Positions 18,443-27,105 of a stretch of 64,000 nt of DNA are shown piece after piece. Position 1 is the first letter of the stretch, and the number at the start of each line of letters is the position of its first letter. Where the stretch lies: the NCBI GenBank assembly GCA_032250735.1, contig JAVVEP010000001.1, positions 124,001-188,000 of the forward strand. The letters are read 5' to 3'. The translations under genes were made by a program, and so were the position numbers. The notes beneath the pieces are model-generated. The model was not told the origin of the DNA. It was given only the letters and a program-made list of their open reading frames with translations, and ran no database searches. The DNA comes from Gammaproteobacteria bacterium (GTDB lineage: Bacteria; Pseudomonadota; Gammaproteobacteria; SZUA-152).

Positions 18443-18460
18443 AGACAAGAGGGTAAGGCG

Positions 18461-18955
18461 ATGTCGGTATCGAGTAGGGATGGGTTGATGGAAAACCCGC
18501 TGGTGAAAAAAATACTCTCGTGGGTCATTCCGCTGTATGAAAAACTGGACTGGCTTTCGCCCCTGAGCATCCTCGGCATTCGTCTGTGGGTGGCCTGGGT
18601 ATTCTTCAGGTCCGGCCTGACCAAGATAAGTTCCTGGGACTCCACGCTCTATCTTTTCGAATATGAATATGCCGTGCCGCTATTGTCGCCGGAAATGGCC
18701 GCCTATCTGGGCACCGCCGCGGAACTGGGTCTGCCGATATTATTGGCCCTCGGCCTGGCCGGGCGTTTCGGCGCCATCGCGCTGTTTGTGTTTAACATCG
18801 TCGCGGTACTGTCCTACCCGGATCTGAATGCCGCCGGCATACGCGATCATCAGGTGTGGGGGATTATGCTGCTGGTGCCGCTGTTGCAGGGGCCGGGCAA
18901 ACTCTCTGTCGATTATCTGTTGTGTCAAAAGCTGTGCCCTTCGCAGGCCCGATAG
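18461..18955 (+). CDS. DoxX-family membrane protein of the bufferin operon (HvfX/BufD-like)
   Basis: A 164-residue integral membrane protein with four predicted helices: about 36-56 (ILGIRLWVAWVFF), 83-100 (LGTAAELGLPILLALGL), 103-120 (FGAIALFVFNIVAVL) and 131-147 (WGIMLLVPLL). The FFRSGLTKI segment after the first helix is typical of DoxX proteins found with DUF692/DUF2063 genes. Its role in bufferin systems is not settled; redox support for the modification or export is possible. ATG 18461 has GAGGG/AAGG upstream and lies 51 bases after bufC. Confidence 0.85.
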   Translation: MSVSSRDGLMENPLVKKILSWVIPLYEKLDWLSPLSILGIRLWVAWVFFRSGLTKISSWDSTLYLFEYEYAVPLLSPEMAAYLGTAAELGLPILLALGLAGRFGAIALFVFNIVAVLSYPDLNAAGIRDHQVWGIMLLVPLLQGPGKLSVDYLLCQKLCPSQAR

Positions 18956-18964
18956 CCAGACCAG

Positions 18965-19020
18965 GTTGTTTAACCCAAGTTGTTTAACCCAAGTTGTTTA
19001 ACCCAAGTCACTTAACCCAG
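18965..19020. repeat. 14-bp tandem repeat x4 after the doxX gene
   Basis: Three perfect copies of GTTGTTTAACCCAA followed by a degenerate copy GTCACTTAACCCAG, beginning ten bases after the doxX stop codon and ending just before the convergent DUF1841 gene. Confidence 0.92.
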
Positions 19021-19034
19021 GCCGCTAACTGGAT

Positions 19035-19466
19035 TCAGCGGCCGGCCAGTCGCTGCACGCACAACAGATAGGCACCCTCATCGGGCGCGGAGTTATTGCG
19101 CTGCGCCTCCCACAGGGCGTGTCCCAGACACTCCATCATCTGATGCTCGACCTGGTGCGGGTCCTGCGAACGCAACAGCAATTTTTTGTAGGCGGTGGCG
19201 ATGCCCGCCGGGCGGTCGGTGCCGAGCTGCTCGCGGATCGCGATGTGCATGCCCATGTGCATGAAGGGATTGGACTCCCCTGACTCCGGCGAAAAATCAC
19301 GCTCCAGAGCCTGCGCATCCTTTTCCAGCAGGGCGTGGTATTCGGGGTGCAGGGCGATGATCCCGGCGATCATCGATTCCAGCGGTTGCAGCAGGGCGCC
19401 GGTCTGGTGTTTTTGCCAGGCGTCAAGATACATCTGTCGTAACTGGTTTCTGTCTTGTCCGAACAC
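19035..19466 (-). CDS. DUF1841 family protein
   Basis: A 143-residue protein of unknown function. It has the family sequence FGQDRNQLRQMYLDAWQKH at the start, ALHPEYHALLE, NPFMHMGMHIAIREQLGTDRP and ECLGHALWEAQR. No catalytic motif or membrane segment is seen; the two histidine-rich stretches could bind metal. GTG 19464-19466 was chosen because AAGAGG sits upstream at proper spacing and the product begins as in homologues. It follows nth by 25 bases on the same strand and is probably co-transcribed; nth-DUF1841 adjacency is common in gammaproteobacteria. Confidence 0.88.
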   Translation of the reverse strand: MFGQDRNQLRQMYLDAWQKHQTGALLQPLESMIAGIIALHPEYHALLEKDAQALERDFSPESGESNPFMHMGMHIAIREQLGTDRPAGIATAYKKLLLRSQDPHQVEHQMMECLGHALWEAQRNNSAPDEGAYLLCVQRLAGR

Positions 19467-19491
19467 GCGGGCCTCTTGGTGCGTAGTAATA

Positions 19492-20127
19492 TTAGTCGTA
19501 GACCTTGTGCCGATATTCACACAGGTCTTCGATGATGCAGGAACCACAGCGCGGTTTGCGGGCCACGCAGGTGTAGCGCCCCAGCAGGATCAGCCAGTGG
19601 TGCGCGTCATGCAGGAACTCCTGCGGGACAAACTTCAGCAGCTTTTTTTCCACCTCCAGCACCGTCTTTCCCGGCGCGATGCCGGTGCGATTGGCCACTC
19701 GGAAGATGTGCGTGTCCACCGCGATGGTGGGGTGGCCAAAGGCCGTATTGAGAATGACATTGGCGGTCTTGCGGCCGACGCCGGGCAGGGCCTCCAGTGC
19801 CGCGCGATCATCGGGCACGGTACCGTTGTGCTTTTCCACCAGCAGGCGGCAGGCCTGAATAATGTGCCGGGCCTTGCTGTTAAACAGGCCGATGGTCTGG
19901 ATGTATTTTTTCAGCCCATCCTCGCCGAGCGCGAGTATCGCCTCGGGGGTATTGGCCACCGTAAACAGCTTATCGGTCGCCTTGTTGACCCCCTTGTCGG
20001 TGGCCTGGGCCGACAGCACCACCGCCACCAGCAGCTCGAAGGGGGAGCGGTAGTGCAGTTCCGTGGTGGGTGCCGGATTGTGTTCCCGTAATCGGCAAAA
20101 GATTTCATGGCGTTTGTGGCGATTCAT
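19492..20127 (-). CDS. nth: Endonuclease III
   Basis: DNA glycosylase/AP lyase that removes oxidised pyrimidines. The 211-residue protein has the helix-hairpin-helix LPGVGRKTA with the catalytic lysine at about 120, the catalytic aspartate in TIAVDTHIFRV (about 138) and the [4Fe-4S] cluster cysteines C-x6-C-x2-C-x5-C near the C-terminus (CVARKPRCGSCIIEDLC). Length matches E. coli Nth (211). It is divergent from priA, with a 605-base gap between them. Confidence 0.97.
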   Translation of the reverse strand: MNRHKRHEIFCRLREHNPAPTTELHYRSPFELLVAVVLSAQATDKGVNKATDKLFTVANTPEAILALGEDGLKKYIQTIGLFNSKARHIIQACRLLVEKHNGTVPDDRAALEALPGVGRKTANVILNTAFGHPTIAVDTHIFRVANRTGIAPGKTVLEVEKKLLKFVPQEFLHDAHHWLILLGRYTCVARKPRCGSCIIEDLCEYRHKVYD

Positions 20128-20429
20128 GCGGCGGACATTTTACCCCCTTTTGCCTGGAGATGGGTTGCCGGACCGGGGTGTCGGAATGGGTACCGGAAGC
20201 AGTGGCCAAAACAGGCGGCGGGGGTGGGATGGGTGGACACCAGAAAGCCAGGACGCGGCCGCCAGGGTTGGCCGCAATGGCGGAAAAGGCCGAAAAAAGT
20301 GGTGCCTGACCTGCCGGGCCTTGCGGCGCTTAGGTTTAAAATAGTCAAGCAATTTTCGGCTTTATTCACAAGACTTTATTGCCCCTGACGGTATAAGGGA
20401 TTGCCGCCAAAAAACGCGCAGCTAAGTCA

Positions 20430-20459
20430 TTGAAAGACTGTAACTCATTGTTTTATAGT
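20430..20459 (+). promoter_or_regulatory. Putative sigma-70 promoter upstream of priA
   Basis: TTGAAA at 20430-20435 and TATAGT at 20454-20459 are 18 bases apart in an AT-rich stretch; a second -10-like TATAAT lies at 20463-20468. The only gene downstream on this strand is priA, 270 bases away. Confidence 0.45.
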
Positions 20460-20471
20460 TATTATAATGCG

Positions 20472-20488
20472 TGGTCAAAAATTGACCA
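20472..20488. promoter_or_regulatory. Palindromic operator-like site TGGTCAAAAATTGACCA
   Basis: A perfect 7-bp inverted repeat with a 3-base centre just after the putative -10 element. The TGGT...ACCA form resembles sites of GntR-type regulators such as FadR or PdhR, but no regulator can be assigned. Confidence 0.5.
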
Positions 20489-20537
20489 ATCTGAAATCGG
20501 AGTGGGTATTGTAGCGCGGATCCCGTTTTTACCGATC

Positions 20538-20572
20538 TTGTCCACAAAGTTATCCACAGGTTTTGTGGATAA
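20538..20572. promoter_or_regulatory. Cluster of three DnaA boxes
   Basis: TTGTCCACA (20538-20546, one mismatch), TTATCCACA (20550-20558, perfect) and its reverse complement TGTGGATAA (20564-20572, perfect). The last two form a 10-bp inverted repeat with a 5-base spacer. Four GATC sites (20519, 20534, 20637, 20649) lie within 134 bases. Suggests DnaA binding upstream of priA. Confidence 0.75.
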
Positions 20573-20732
20573 CCGGGAAAGCATTTTCGGGACAGGGACT
20601 TAGCGCTATCTGCTGATAAATGCGGTGAATCCCGGTGATCAAATGGCTGATCACTGACTGCGCAAATCCCCATCAGTCGAGCCCGGCGGGGCCGGCTATG
20701 GCGGCGTGGGCCGGTCTGCTAAAGTAGGCCGG

Positions 20733-22970
20733 ATGTCCGCCTCACACACCTTCCTGCACCTTGCGGTGCCGTCTCCCCTGCGTCGTGGTTTTGATTACCT
20801 GCCACCGGCGGGTACCGATCCGGCCGCTATCCGACCCGGCATGCGCGTGCGCGTGTCGTTCGGCCGCACCACGGTCGTCGCCCTGGTGCTGGAGGCGCGC
20901 GACACCACCACCGTGCCCGCGCACCGCCTCAAGCCGGTGCTGGAGGTGCTGGATGCGGCGCCGCTGTTTTCCGCCGAGCTGCTGGCGTTGCTGGGCTGGG
21001 CCAGTGCGTATTATCAGCACCCCATCGGCGAGGTGGTGAGCAATGCCCTGCCCGCGCTGTTGCGCCAGGGCGACGCCGGCGCGCTGGCCGTGGCCCTCAA
21101 GGGGGAGCCGGCCTGGAAGATCACGGCGGCGGGGCGGGAGCAGGATAGCCAGGGCCTGGGCCGCGCCCCCCGCCAGGCGGCCCTGTTGCAGATAGTGGCC
21201 GCCGCGGGCGAGGCCGGGCGTGTGGCCGGCGACATCAATGCACTACAGAGCAATTGGCGTGCGACCCTGCGCGTCCTGGTGGAAAAGGGCTGGGTGGCGG
21301 TATCCGAACGCCCCTGTCTGCCCGCCCCCGTGTCGGTGTCCGAGGTCCAGCGCGGCGGGCAGTTTGTGCTGCACGCGGCGCAGGCGCAGGCGGTTGAGGC
21401 GGTGGCCGCGCAGCTGGGCACGTTCGGCGTCGCGCTGCTGGATGGCGTCACCGGCAGCGGTAAGACCGAGGTGTATCTGGCGCTGATCGATCGGGTCCTG
21501 GCCCGTGGCGAGCAGGTGCTGGTGCTGGTGCCGGAGATCGGCCTCACTCCCCAGCTGCTGGCGCGGTTTCGCCAGCGCTTCGCCGTGCCCATCGCGGTAC
21601 TGCACTCGGGGCTGTCCGACCGCGAACGCCTGTGCGCCTGGCAATCGGCCCGCGAGGGGATCGCGCCGGTGGTTATCGGTACGCGCTCGGCGGTGTTCAC
21701 CCCGCTGCCACGGCTCGGCCTGATGATCCTCGACGAGGAGCACGACATCTCTTTCAAGCAGCAGGAAGGCTTCCGCTATTCCGCGCGCGACGTGGCCGTA
21801 AAGCGCGCCAAGGCGCTGGGTGTGCCGGTGGTGCTGGGTACCGCCACCCCCTCGCTGGAGAGTCTGTACAATGCCCAGCAGGGCCGCTATTCACAGTTAG
21901 TTCTGCCGGAGCGGGCCGGTGCTGCCAGTCATCCCGGCATCGCGGTGCTTGATGTGCGCAAACAGCCGATGTTTGATGGCCTGTCCACCGCGCTGATCAA
22001 TGCCATTCGGCGCCACCTTGAAGCCGGTGGCCAGGCGCTGGTGTTTCTCAATCGGCGCGGCTATGCCCCGACCATGCTCTGCCACGATTGCGGCTGGGTC
22101 GCAAAGTGCCGCCGCTGCGATGCGCACATGACGCTTTTTAATGGGAATCATCGCCTGCGCTGCCACCACTGCGGCAGTGAGCGACCGGCCGACCCCAGTT
22201 GCCCCGACTGCCAGAGCACCGAGCTGCGGCCGGTAGGCGCCGGCACCGAACGTCTGGAAACCGCCCTGCAACAGCAGTTTCCCGAGGTAGGCATCGCCCG
22301 CATTGATCGTGACACCACGCGCCGCAAGGGCGCCATGCAGGGCCTGCTGGACAGCGTGCATGACGGCAGCAAGCGGATTCTGGTGGGCACTCAGATGCTC
22401 GCCAAGGGCCACCACTTTCCCGACGTCACCCTGGTGGGCATCGTCGATATCGACCAGGGCCTGTTCAGCGCCGACTTCCGCGCCACCGAGCGCATGGCCC
22501 AGCTGATCGTGCAGGTGGCCGGGCGCGCAGGGCGGGCCGAGCGGCCCGGTCAGGTGCTGATCCAGACCCACCACCCGGACCACCCGCTGCTGCAAACCCT
22601 GCTCCACGAAGGCTACGCCGCCTTTGCCCGCGCCGCCCTGGAAGAGCGGCGCCAGGCCCAGTTGCCACCCTTTTCGTTCATGGCGCTGTTGCGCGCCGAG
22701 GCGGTGGATGGCCAGCTGCCGATTCAATTTTTGCAGCACGCCCGTGAACTGGCAGAAGCTGTGGCCGTGCCGGGTGTGATTTTAATGGGGCCGGTGCCCG
22801 CCCCTATGGAGCGTCGTGCCGGGCGCATCCGCGCCCAGCTTTTATTGCAGGCCCGTAATCGCTCGGACTTGCATCGCCTGCTCAGCCCCTGGCTGTTGCA
22901 GCTGGAGACGTCGAAGTTGGGTCGCAAGGTGCGGTGGTCGATTGATGTGGATCCACAGGAGATGTTTTGA
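20733..22970 (+). CDS. priA: Primosomal protein N' (replication restart helicase PriA)
   Basis: Superfamily 2 DNA helicase that reloads the replisome at collapsed forks. The 745-residue protein has an N-terminal 3'-end-binding domain (about 1-105), Walker A GVTGSGKTEVYL (K244), Walker B LMILDEEHD, and the zinc-binding insertion with eight cysteines (CHDCGWVAKCRRC ... CHHCG ... CPDC) followed by helicase motifs GTQMLAKGHHFPDVTLV and VAGRAGRAERPG. ATG 20733 has AGTAGG just upstream; an earlier GTG at 20706 would add nine residues. DnaA boxes and a possible promoter/operator lie in its leader. Confidence 0.96.
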   Translation: MSASHTFLHLAVPSPLRRGFDYLPPAGTDPAAIRPGMRVRVSFGRTTVVALVLEARDTTTVPAHRLKPVLEVLDAAPLFSAELLALLGWASAYYQHPIGEVVSNALPALLRQGDAGALAVALKGEPAWKITAAGREQDSQGLGRAPRQAALLQIVAAAGEAGRVAGDINALQSNWRATLRVLVEKGWVAVSERPCLPAPVSVSEVQRGGQFVLHAAQAQAVEAVAAQLGTFGVALLDGVTGSGKTEVYLALIDRVLARGEQVLVLVPEIGLTPQLLARFRQRFAVPIAVLHSGLSDRERLCAWQSAREGIAPVVIGTRSAVFTPLPRLGLMILDEEHDISFKQQEGFRYSARDVAVKRAKALGVPVVLGTATPSLESLYNAQQGRYSQLVLPERAGAASHPGIAVLDVRKQPMFDGLSTALINAIRRHLEAGGQALVFLNRRGYAPTMLCHDCGWVAKCRRCDAHMTLFNGNHRLRCHHCGSERPADPSCPDCQSTELRPVGAGTERLETALQQQFPEVGIARIDRDTTRRKGAMQGLLDSVHDGSKRILVGTQMLAKGHHFPDVTLVGIVDIDQGLFSADFRATERMAQLIVQVAGRAGRAERPGQVLIQTHHPDHPLLQTLLHEGYAAFARAALEERRQAQLPPFSFMALLRAEAVDGQLPIQFLQHARELAEAVAVPGVILMGPVPAPMERRAGRIRAQLLLQARNRSDLHRLLSPWLLQLETSKLGRKVRWSIDVDPQEMF

Positions 22971-23215
22971 GTTAGGCCCGGCGTCATGTTGCGAGCTCTA
23001 ACGTTATAAACCCCGCCTGCCCGAATCAATATTCACCTAAATATCGTATACGCCACGCGCATCAAAAATGTAGCGGTTGATAAGCAATTGATTAGCTGAC
23101 AGATTGAGTGGAAGCTTAAAAGCTCGACAATGGATTAACTATAAACTCCCATCCCCAGGCAGCGGATCGTACAACAGGTTGGGGATATTAACTGTCGTGT
23201 TTAAAAAGGAATTAT
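22971..23215. other. Left edge of an AT-rich island between priA and argS
   Basis: Base composition falls sharply after the priA stop. No gene, tRNA or clear mobile-element end is seen. A short inverted pair, GTTAG (22971) and CTAAC (22998), lies at the junction. Confidence 0.5.
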
Positions 23216-23617
23216 ATGACAACACCAATAACACAAGGCGCTCATCACATTGGTTTCACGGTATCCAGGCTGGAAGAAAGCGCATTATTTTTTACAGCGT
23301 TGCTAGGCTGGGAAGAAGTGCGACGAAACAGTGAATATCCTGCAATTTTCGTAAGCGACGGAAAAATCATGGTTACTCTGTGGGCAATAAAAGAAAATCC
23401 ATCGAGCGAGTTTAACAAGAATAAAAATATCAGCTTGCACCACATTGCATTCAACGTAAACAGCGAAAATGATTTAAACAACGTCTATAAAAAGATGCTC
23501 AATAACAATGTAAATATTGAATTCGCGCCGGAATTATTGCGAGACGGGCCTGCAAAACACATGATGTGCTATGAACCTAGTGGTATTCGAGTGGAATTTA
23601 TATGGCGCGGGAACTGA
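23216..23617 (+). CDS. VOC (glyoxalase/bleomycin resistance) superfamily protein
   Basis: A 133-residue single-copy VOC protein with the paired beta-alpha-beta-beta-beta motifs: GAHHIGFTVSRLEESALFF at the start, LHHIAFNV in the middle and GIRVEFIW at the end. The two histidines and the late glutamate occupy typical metal-ligand places. Members include glyoxalase I, dioxygenases and resistance proteins; the substrate cannot be inferred. Its codons are AT-rich (many AAT, AAA, ATA), unlike neighbours, which points to recent acquisition. Start ATG has AAAGGA upstream. Confidence 0.85.
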   Translation: MTTPITQGAHHIGFTVSRLEESALFFTALLGWEEVRRNSEYPAIFVSDGKIMVTLWAIKENPSSEFNKNKNISLHHIAFNVNSENDLNNVYKKMLNNNVNIEFAPELLRDGPAKHMMCYEPSGIRVEFIWRGN

Positions 23618-23813
23618 AAAACATAACTATCGACTGTGCAGCAGCAGTGGGAATGAAGTCATGAATCGAGACCATGCGCCCGCATCGTGATGATCTGGTC
23701 GCGAGGTAGCTCAACTGTAATCTAGCAACGGGCGCCTGGGCCATTCGGCCCGGTGCGGATGGCGTCAGCGGCCGAATAATGAGGCCAGGATAAAAAGCTT
23801 AGGAGTGAGTCTG

Positions 23814-24029
23814 ATGTTTCAGTGTCGTGGTTATATTTCATTGGCCGTCTTTTGTATGGCGCTGCTCACCGCTCAGAACGCCTATGCCCTGCGTTGCGAT
23901 GGCGGGCTGATTGGAGAAGGCGATGCCATTAATCCTCGCATCAAAGTCAAAGATGGCGCGACCAAAAGGCCAGGTTCGATTTATCGCGCCAGCAGCGCCA
24001 TCTCTATCCCCTCTCTATTGTCCCATTAG
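23814..24029 (+). pseudogene. Truncated DUF2845-like secreted protein remnant
   Basis: A 71-residue reading frame with a clear signal peptide (SLAVFCMALLTAQNAYA) followed by LRCDGGLIGEGD, which resembles the first conserved segment of DUF2845 proteins. The rest of the domain, including its second cysteine region, is missing, and the frame ends in sequence without similarity to the family. AGGAG sits eight bases before ATG 23814. It could be a short intact gene, but truncation is more likely given the neighbouring broken gene. Confidence 0.5.
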
Positions 24030-24123
24030 AATCTGCCTGATGTTCGTGAAGCAGTAGTGGATTTATTTCCTCGCGGTCTTCAGAATATCGCCACGACCAC
24101 TACCCGATAATTTAGGCTTCCCG

Positions 24124-24539
24124 ATGAACGATACCCTTGAAACGACACTGGGTTTCTACGAATTTTTTGATTGCTACGTGATTGCTACGTGATTGCAACT
24201 TTCAACGAGGGCGTAACCGTAACACGAGACTGTGCGCCCGAGATTATTGAGATGTTGAACAGTAGGATGGAAAACCGCTTTGGCTTTATCTCAAACAAAA
24301 TCAACAGCTATTCTGCTGACCCATTCATCATGCGCGATGTTGTTCCGGCCGTGCCGCTGCTCGCCAGCTATTGCAATGTGGTCTACGGCAGGCAATCACG
24401 CGATTATACAAAGTACGGGAATTTTGTGGTGCCGGAAACCTTTCCGTTGGGCAATTTTAATCTCTTGAACGAGGGCATTGCGTGGAGCATTGCTATGGCC
24501 TCAAGGGATGAAGGCTGTCAGGCGACGGACGAAACCTGA
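24124..24539 (+). pseudogene. Hypothetical gene broken by an 11-bp tandem duplication
   Basis: The reading frame from ATG 24124 runs MNDTLETTLGFYEFFDCYVIAT and hits TGA inside a duplicated 11-mer. Removing one copy of GATTGCTACGT restores one continuous frame to the stop at 24539, giving about 134 residues (…DCYVIATFNEGVTVT, then NRFGFISNKINSYSADP). I do not recognise the family with confidence; the layout recalls short STAS/SpoIIAA-like proteins with an N-K-I-N-S-Y-S core. The frameshift could be real decay, phase-variation-like slippage or a sequencing error. Confidence 0.65.
24169..24196 (+). repeat. 11-bp tandem duplication (2.5 copies) causing a frameshift
   Basis: GATTGCTACGT at 24169-24179 and 24180-24190, then a partial GATTGC. 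The unit length is not a multiple of three, which explains the broken frame. Confidence 0.9.
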
Positions 24540-24726
24540 AGTCCCGGGCGGCCTTTTCGCCCCTGTCTTTTTATCTCTGCTTTTTGTCTCTGTCTTACGG
24601 CCCGCACCGGCCTTTGCCATCGCCGCCTTCCTGACGTCCGCGCAGATTTCCTGGCCGGACTGCCTCCCTTGTGCTGAGCCAGCCCCTCAAGGGATAATAG
24701 CCCGCTTTTCCGCGACGACAGACACT

Positions 24727-26499
24727 ATGAAACAACAGCTTGCCCTCCTGATCCAGACCGCCATCGATGCCCTGCAAACCCAGGGTGTGTTGCCTGCGGA
24801 CCTGGCCCCCACGATCCAGATCGACCGTACCCGCGACCCTAGCCACGGCGACTATGCCTGCAATATCGCCCTGTCGCTGGCGAAGGCGGCGGGCTGTAAG
24901 CCGCGCGATCTGGCGGAGCAACTGGTCGCGGCCCTGCCGGCGTCGCCGCAGGTGGCCAGGGTCGAGATCGCCGGGCCGGGCTTTATCAATTTTCGCCTGA
25001 CCGAGGCCGCCGCCTACGCGGTGGTGGCGGCGGTGCTGGAGGCGGGCGAGGCCTACGGGCGGTCGACCATCGGCAATGATCGCTCCGTGCAGGTGGAATT
25101 TGTGTCGGCCAACCCCACCGGCCCGCTGCATGTGGGCCATGGTCGCGGTGCGGCCTATGGCGCGGCGGTGGCGGACCTGCTGGCGGCGGTGGGTTTCAGG
25201 GTGCATCGCGAGTATTACGTCAACGACGCCGGGCGACAGATGGATATTCTGGCCGCCTCGGTATGGCTGCGTTATCTCGATCTGTGCGGCGAAAACACCC
25301 ATGACGAGCTGCCGTTTCCCGTCAACGCCTACAAGGGCGATTACGTGTGGGATATCGCCGCCACCCTGCGCCGCGAGCACGGTGATGCCTATTGTCATGC
25401 CGCCGCGATCGTGTTGAGCAATCTGCCCGCCGATGAGACCGAGGGCGGCGACAAGGAGCGCTATATCGATGCGCTGATCCATCGTGCCCGCGAACTGCTG
25501 GGTGATGCGGCCTATCGTGTGGTGTTTGATGCGGGGCTGAACAGTATTCTGGATGATATCCGCCGTGACCTGGAAGGCTTCGGCGTGGTCTACGAGGAGT
25601 GGTTTTCGGAGCGCTCGCTGACCGAAAGCGGTGCGGTGGGTCGGGCCATCGAGCGGCTCAAAGAGGCGGGCCATCTGTATGAGCAGGGCGGCGCCTGGTG
25701 GTTCCGGTCTACCGATTTCGGTGACGAGAAGGACCGTGTGGTGGTGCGCGATAACGGGCAGACGACGTATTTTGCATCCGACATCGCCTACCACATGCAA
25801 AAACTGGAGCGCGGCTTTGATCGGGTGATCGATGTGTGGGGCGCGGACCATCACGGCTACGTGCCACGGGTCAAGGCGGCGCTCACCGCGCTGGGCGATG
25901 ATGCCGACCGGCTGGACGTGTTGCTGGTGCAGTTTGCGATCCTGTATCGCGGCGGGCAGAAGGCGCAGATGTCGACCCGTTCCGGCGAATTCGTCACCCT
26001 GCGCGAGCTGCGTGAAGAGGTGGGCAATGATGCGGCGCGTTTCTTTTACGTGATGCGCAAGTGCGAGCAGCACATGGATTTCGATCTGGATCTGGCCAAG
26101 TCGCAGAGCAGCGATAATCCGGTGTACTACATTCAATACGCCCATGCCCGGGTATGCAGTGTGCTGCGGCAGATGGAAGAAAAAGGTCTAACGCATAATA
26201 GCGATAACGGCCTCGCCAACCTGGCCGTGCTGACGGAATCGCATGAACAGGCGCTGCTCACCGGGCTGGCCCGTTATCCCGAAGTGGTGGAGGCCGCGGC
26301 ACTGAATCATGAGCCCCATCAGCTGGCGCATTTTTTGCGCGAGCTGGCCAATGAATTTCACACCTATTACAACGCCCATCAGTTTCTGGTGGAGGATGTG
26401 GCGCTGCGCGATGCGCGCCTGTGCCTGATCAAGGCCACGCGGCAGGTGATCGCCAACGGCCTGGGCCTGTTGGCGGTATCCGCGCCCGACAGCATGTAG
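24727..26499 (+). CDS. argS: Arginyl-tRNA synthetase
   Basis: Class I synthetase that charges tRNA-Arg. The 590-residue protein has the N-terminal Add1 domain (about 1-90), the HIGH-type motif HVGHG (H135) after [12 protein letters not shown], and the C-terminal anticodon-binding DALR domain with [17 protein letters not shown] 24727 gives the standard N-terminus ([13 protein letters not shown]); upstream in-frame sequence is not conserved. It is normally close to priA in gammaproteobacteria; here the AT-rich island separates them. It is followed 15 bases later by an SPOR gene. Confidence 0.96.
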   Translation: MKQQLALLIQTAIDALQTQGVLPADLAPTIQIDRTRDPSHGDYACNIALSLAKAAGCKPRDLAEQLVAALPASPQVARVEIAGPGFINFRLTEAAAYAVVAAVLEAGEAYGRSTIGNDRSVQVEFVSANPTGPLHVGHGRGAAYGAAVADLLAAVGFRVHREYYVNDAGRQMDILAASVWLRYLDLCGENTHDELPFPVNAYKGDYVWDIAATLRREHGDAYCHAAAIVLSNLPADETEGGDKERYIDALIHRARELLGDAAYRVVFDAGLNSILDDIRRDLEGFGVVYEEWFSERSLTESGAVGRAIERLKEAGHLYEQGGAWWFRSTDFGDEKDRVVVRDNGQTTYFASDIAYHMQKLERGFDRVIDVWGADHHGYVPRVKAALTALGDDADRLDVLLVQFAILYRGGQKAQMSTRSGEFVTLRELREEVGNDAARFFYVMRKCEQHMDFDLDLAKSQSSDNPVYYIQYAHARVCSVLRQMEEKGLTHNSDNGLANLAVLTESHEQALLTGLARYPEVVEAAALNHEPHQLAHFLRELANEFHTYYNAHQFLVEDVALRDARLCLIKATRQVIANGLGLLAVSAPDSM

Positions 26500-26514
26500 G
26501 GCCTGCCCGAAGCC

Positions 26515-27105
26515 ATGGCCAAGGATTACAAGAACACCCCCCGACCCAAAAACAAGGCACCCAGGGCGGCCGCCCCCGGCTGGCTGTGGATGCTGGCCGG
26601 CCTGGCGATCGGCCTGTTTATCGCCCTGCTGGTCTACCTGAAAGATCAGTCGCCGAGCGGCGATGCGAGCCGCAAGCCCGCGCCGGTGGTGGAGAAGGGA
26701 CGGGCGGCGGGCAAGCCGGTGGCGTCCTCTGCAAAGCCGTCCGCCGCTGAAGACGCCGCGCCCGAGAGCAACAAGCCGCGGTTTGATTTCTATAACCTGC
26801 TGCCGGAGATGGAGGTTTTCATTCCGCCGCAGACCCTGGAGACCGAACGCGAACGGGAGCCGACGGAGTCCATCACCTATTACCTACAGGTCGGCTCGTT
26901 CAGGAATTTTGCCGATGCCGATCGTCTGCGCGCCCAACTGGCGCTGAGCAATATCGAGTCGCACATCCAGCGTGTGACCATAAATGACACCCAAACCTGG
27001 CACCGGGTGCGGGTTGGCCCCTTCCAGAGTGCTCGCAAAATGGACACGGTGCGGAATCGCTTGCGTGCCCAGTCTATTGACCCTATCGTCCTAAAGGTTA
27101 AATGA
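26515..27105 (+). CDS. SPOR-domain cell-division protein, FtsN-like
   Basis: A 196-residue bitopic membrane protein. A short basic cytoplasmic tail (KDYKNTPRPKNKAPR) is followed by one transmembrane helix (about 22-42), a Pro/Ala-rich periplasmic linker and a C-terminal SPOR domain (about 118-195: YYLQVGSFRNFADADRLRAQLAL ... WHRVRVGPF). SPOR domains bind denuded septal peptidoglycan. Position directly after argS matches ftsN-type genes in gammaproteobacteria; it is shorter than E. coli FtsN (319). Confidence 0.88.
   Translation: MAKDYKNTPRPKNKAPRAAAPGWLWMLAGLAIGLFIALLVYLKDQSPSGDASRKPAPVVEKGRAAGKPVASSAKPSAAEDAAPESNKPRFDFYNLLPEMEVFIPPQTLETEREREPTESITYYLQVGSFRNFADADRLRAQLALSNIESHIQRVTINDTQTWHRVRVGPFQSARKMDTVRNRLRAQSIDPIVLKVK

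Noticed and set aside
18965-19020. CRISPR-like array.
   Set aside because: The 14-bp units are directly adjacent without spacers and no cas gene is near.
20400-20660. Chromosomal replication origin.
   Set aside because: DnaA boxes, AT-rich DNA and GATC sites are present, but three boxes are few and none of dnaA, dnaN, rpmH, mnmG or parAB is nearby. Without skew data I keep it as a DnaA-box cluster.
22971-23002. Integron attC-like pair GTTAGGC ... CTAAC after priA, which could make the VOC gene a cassette.
   Set aside because: The cores are in the wrong order for one attC, the span is too short, and no matching site follows the VOC gene.
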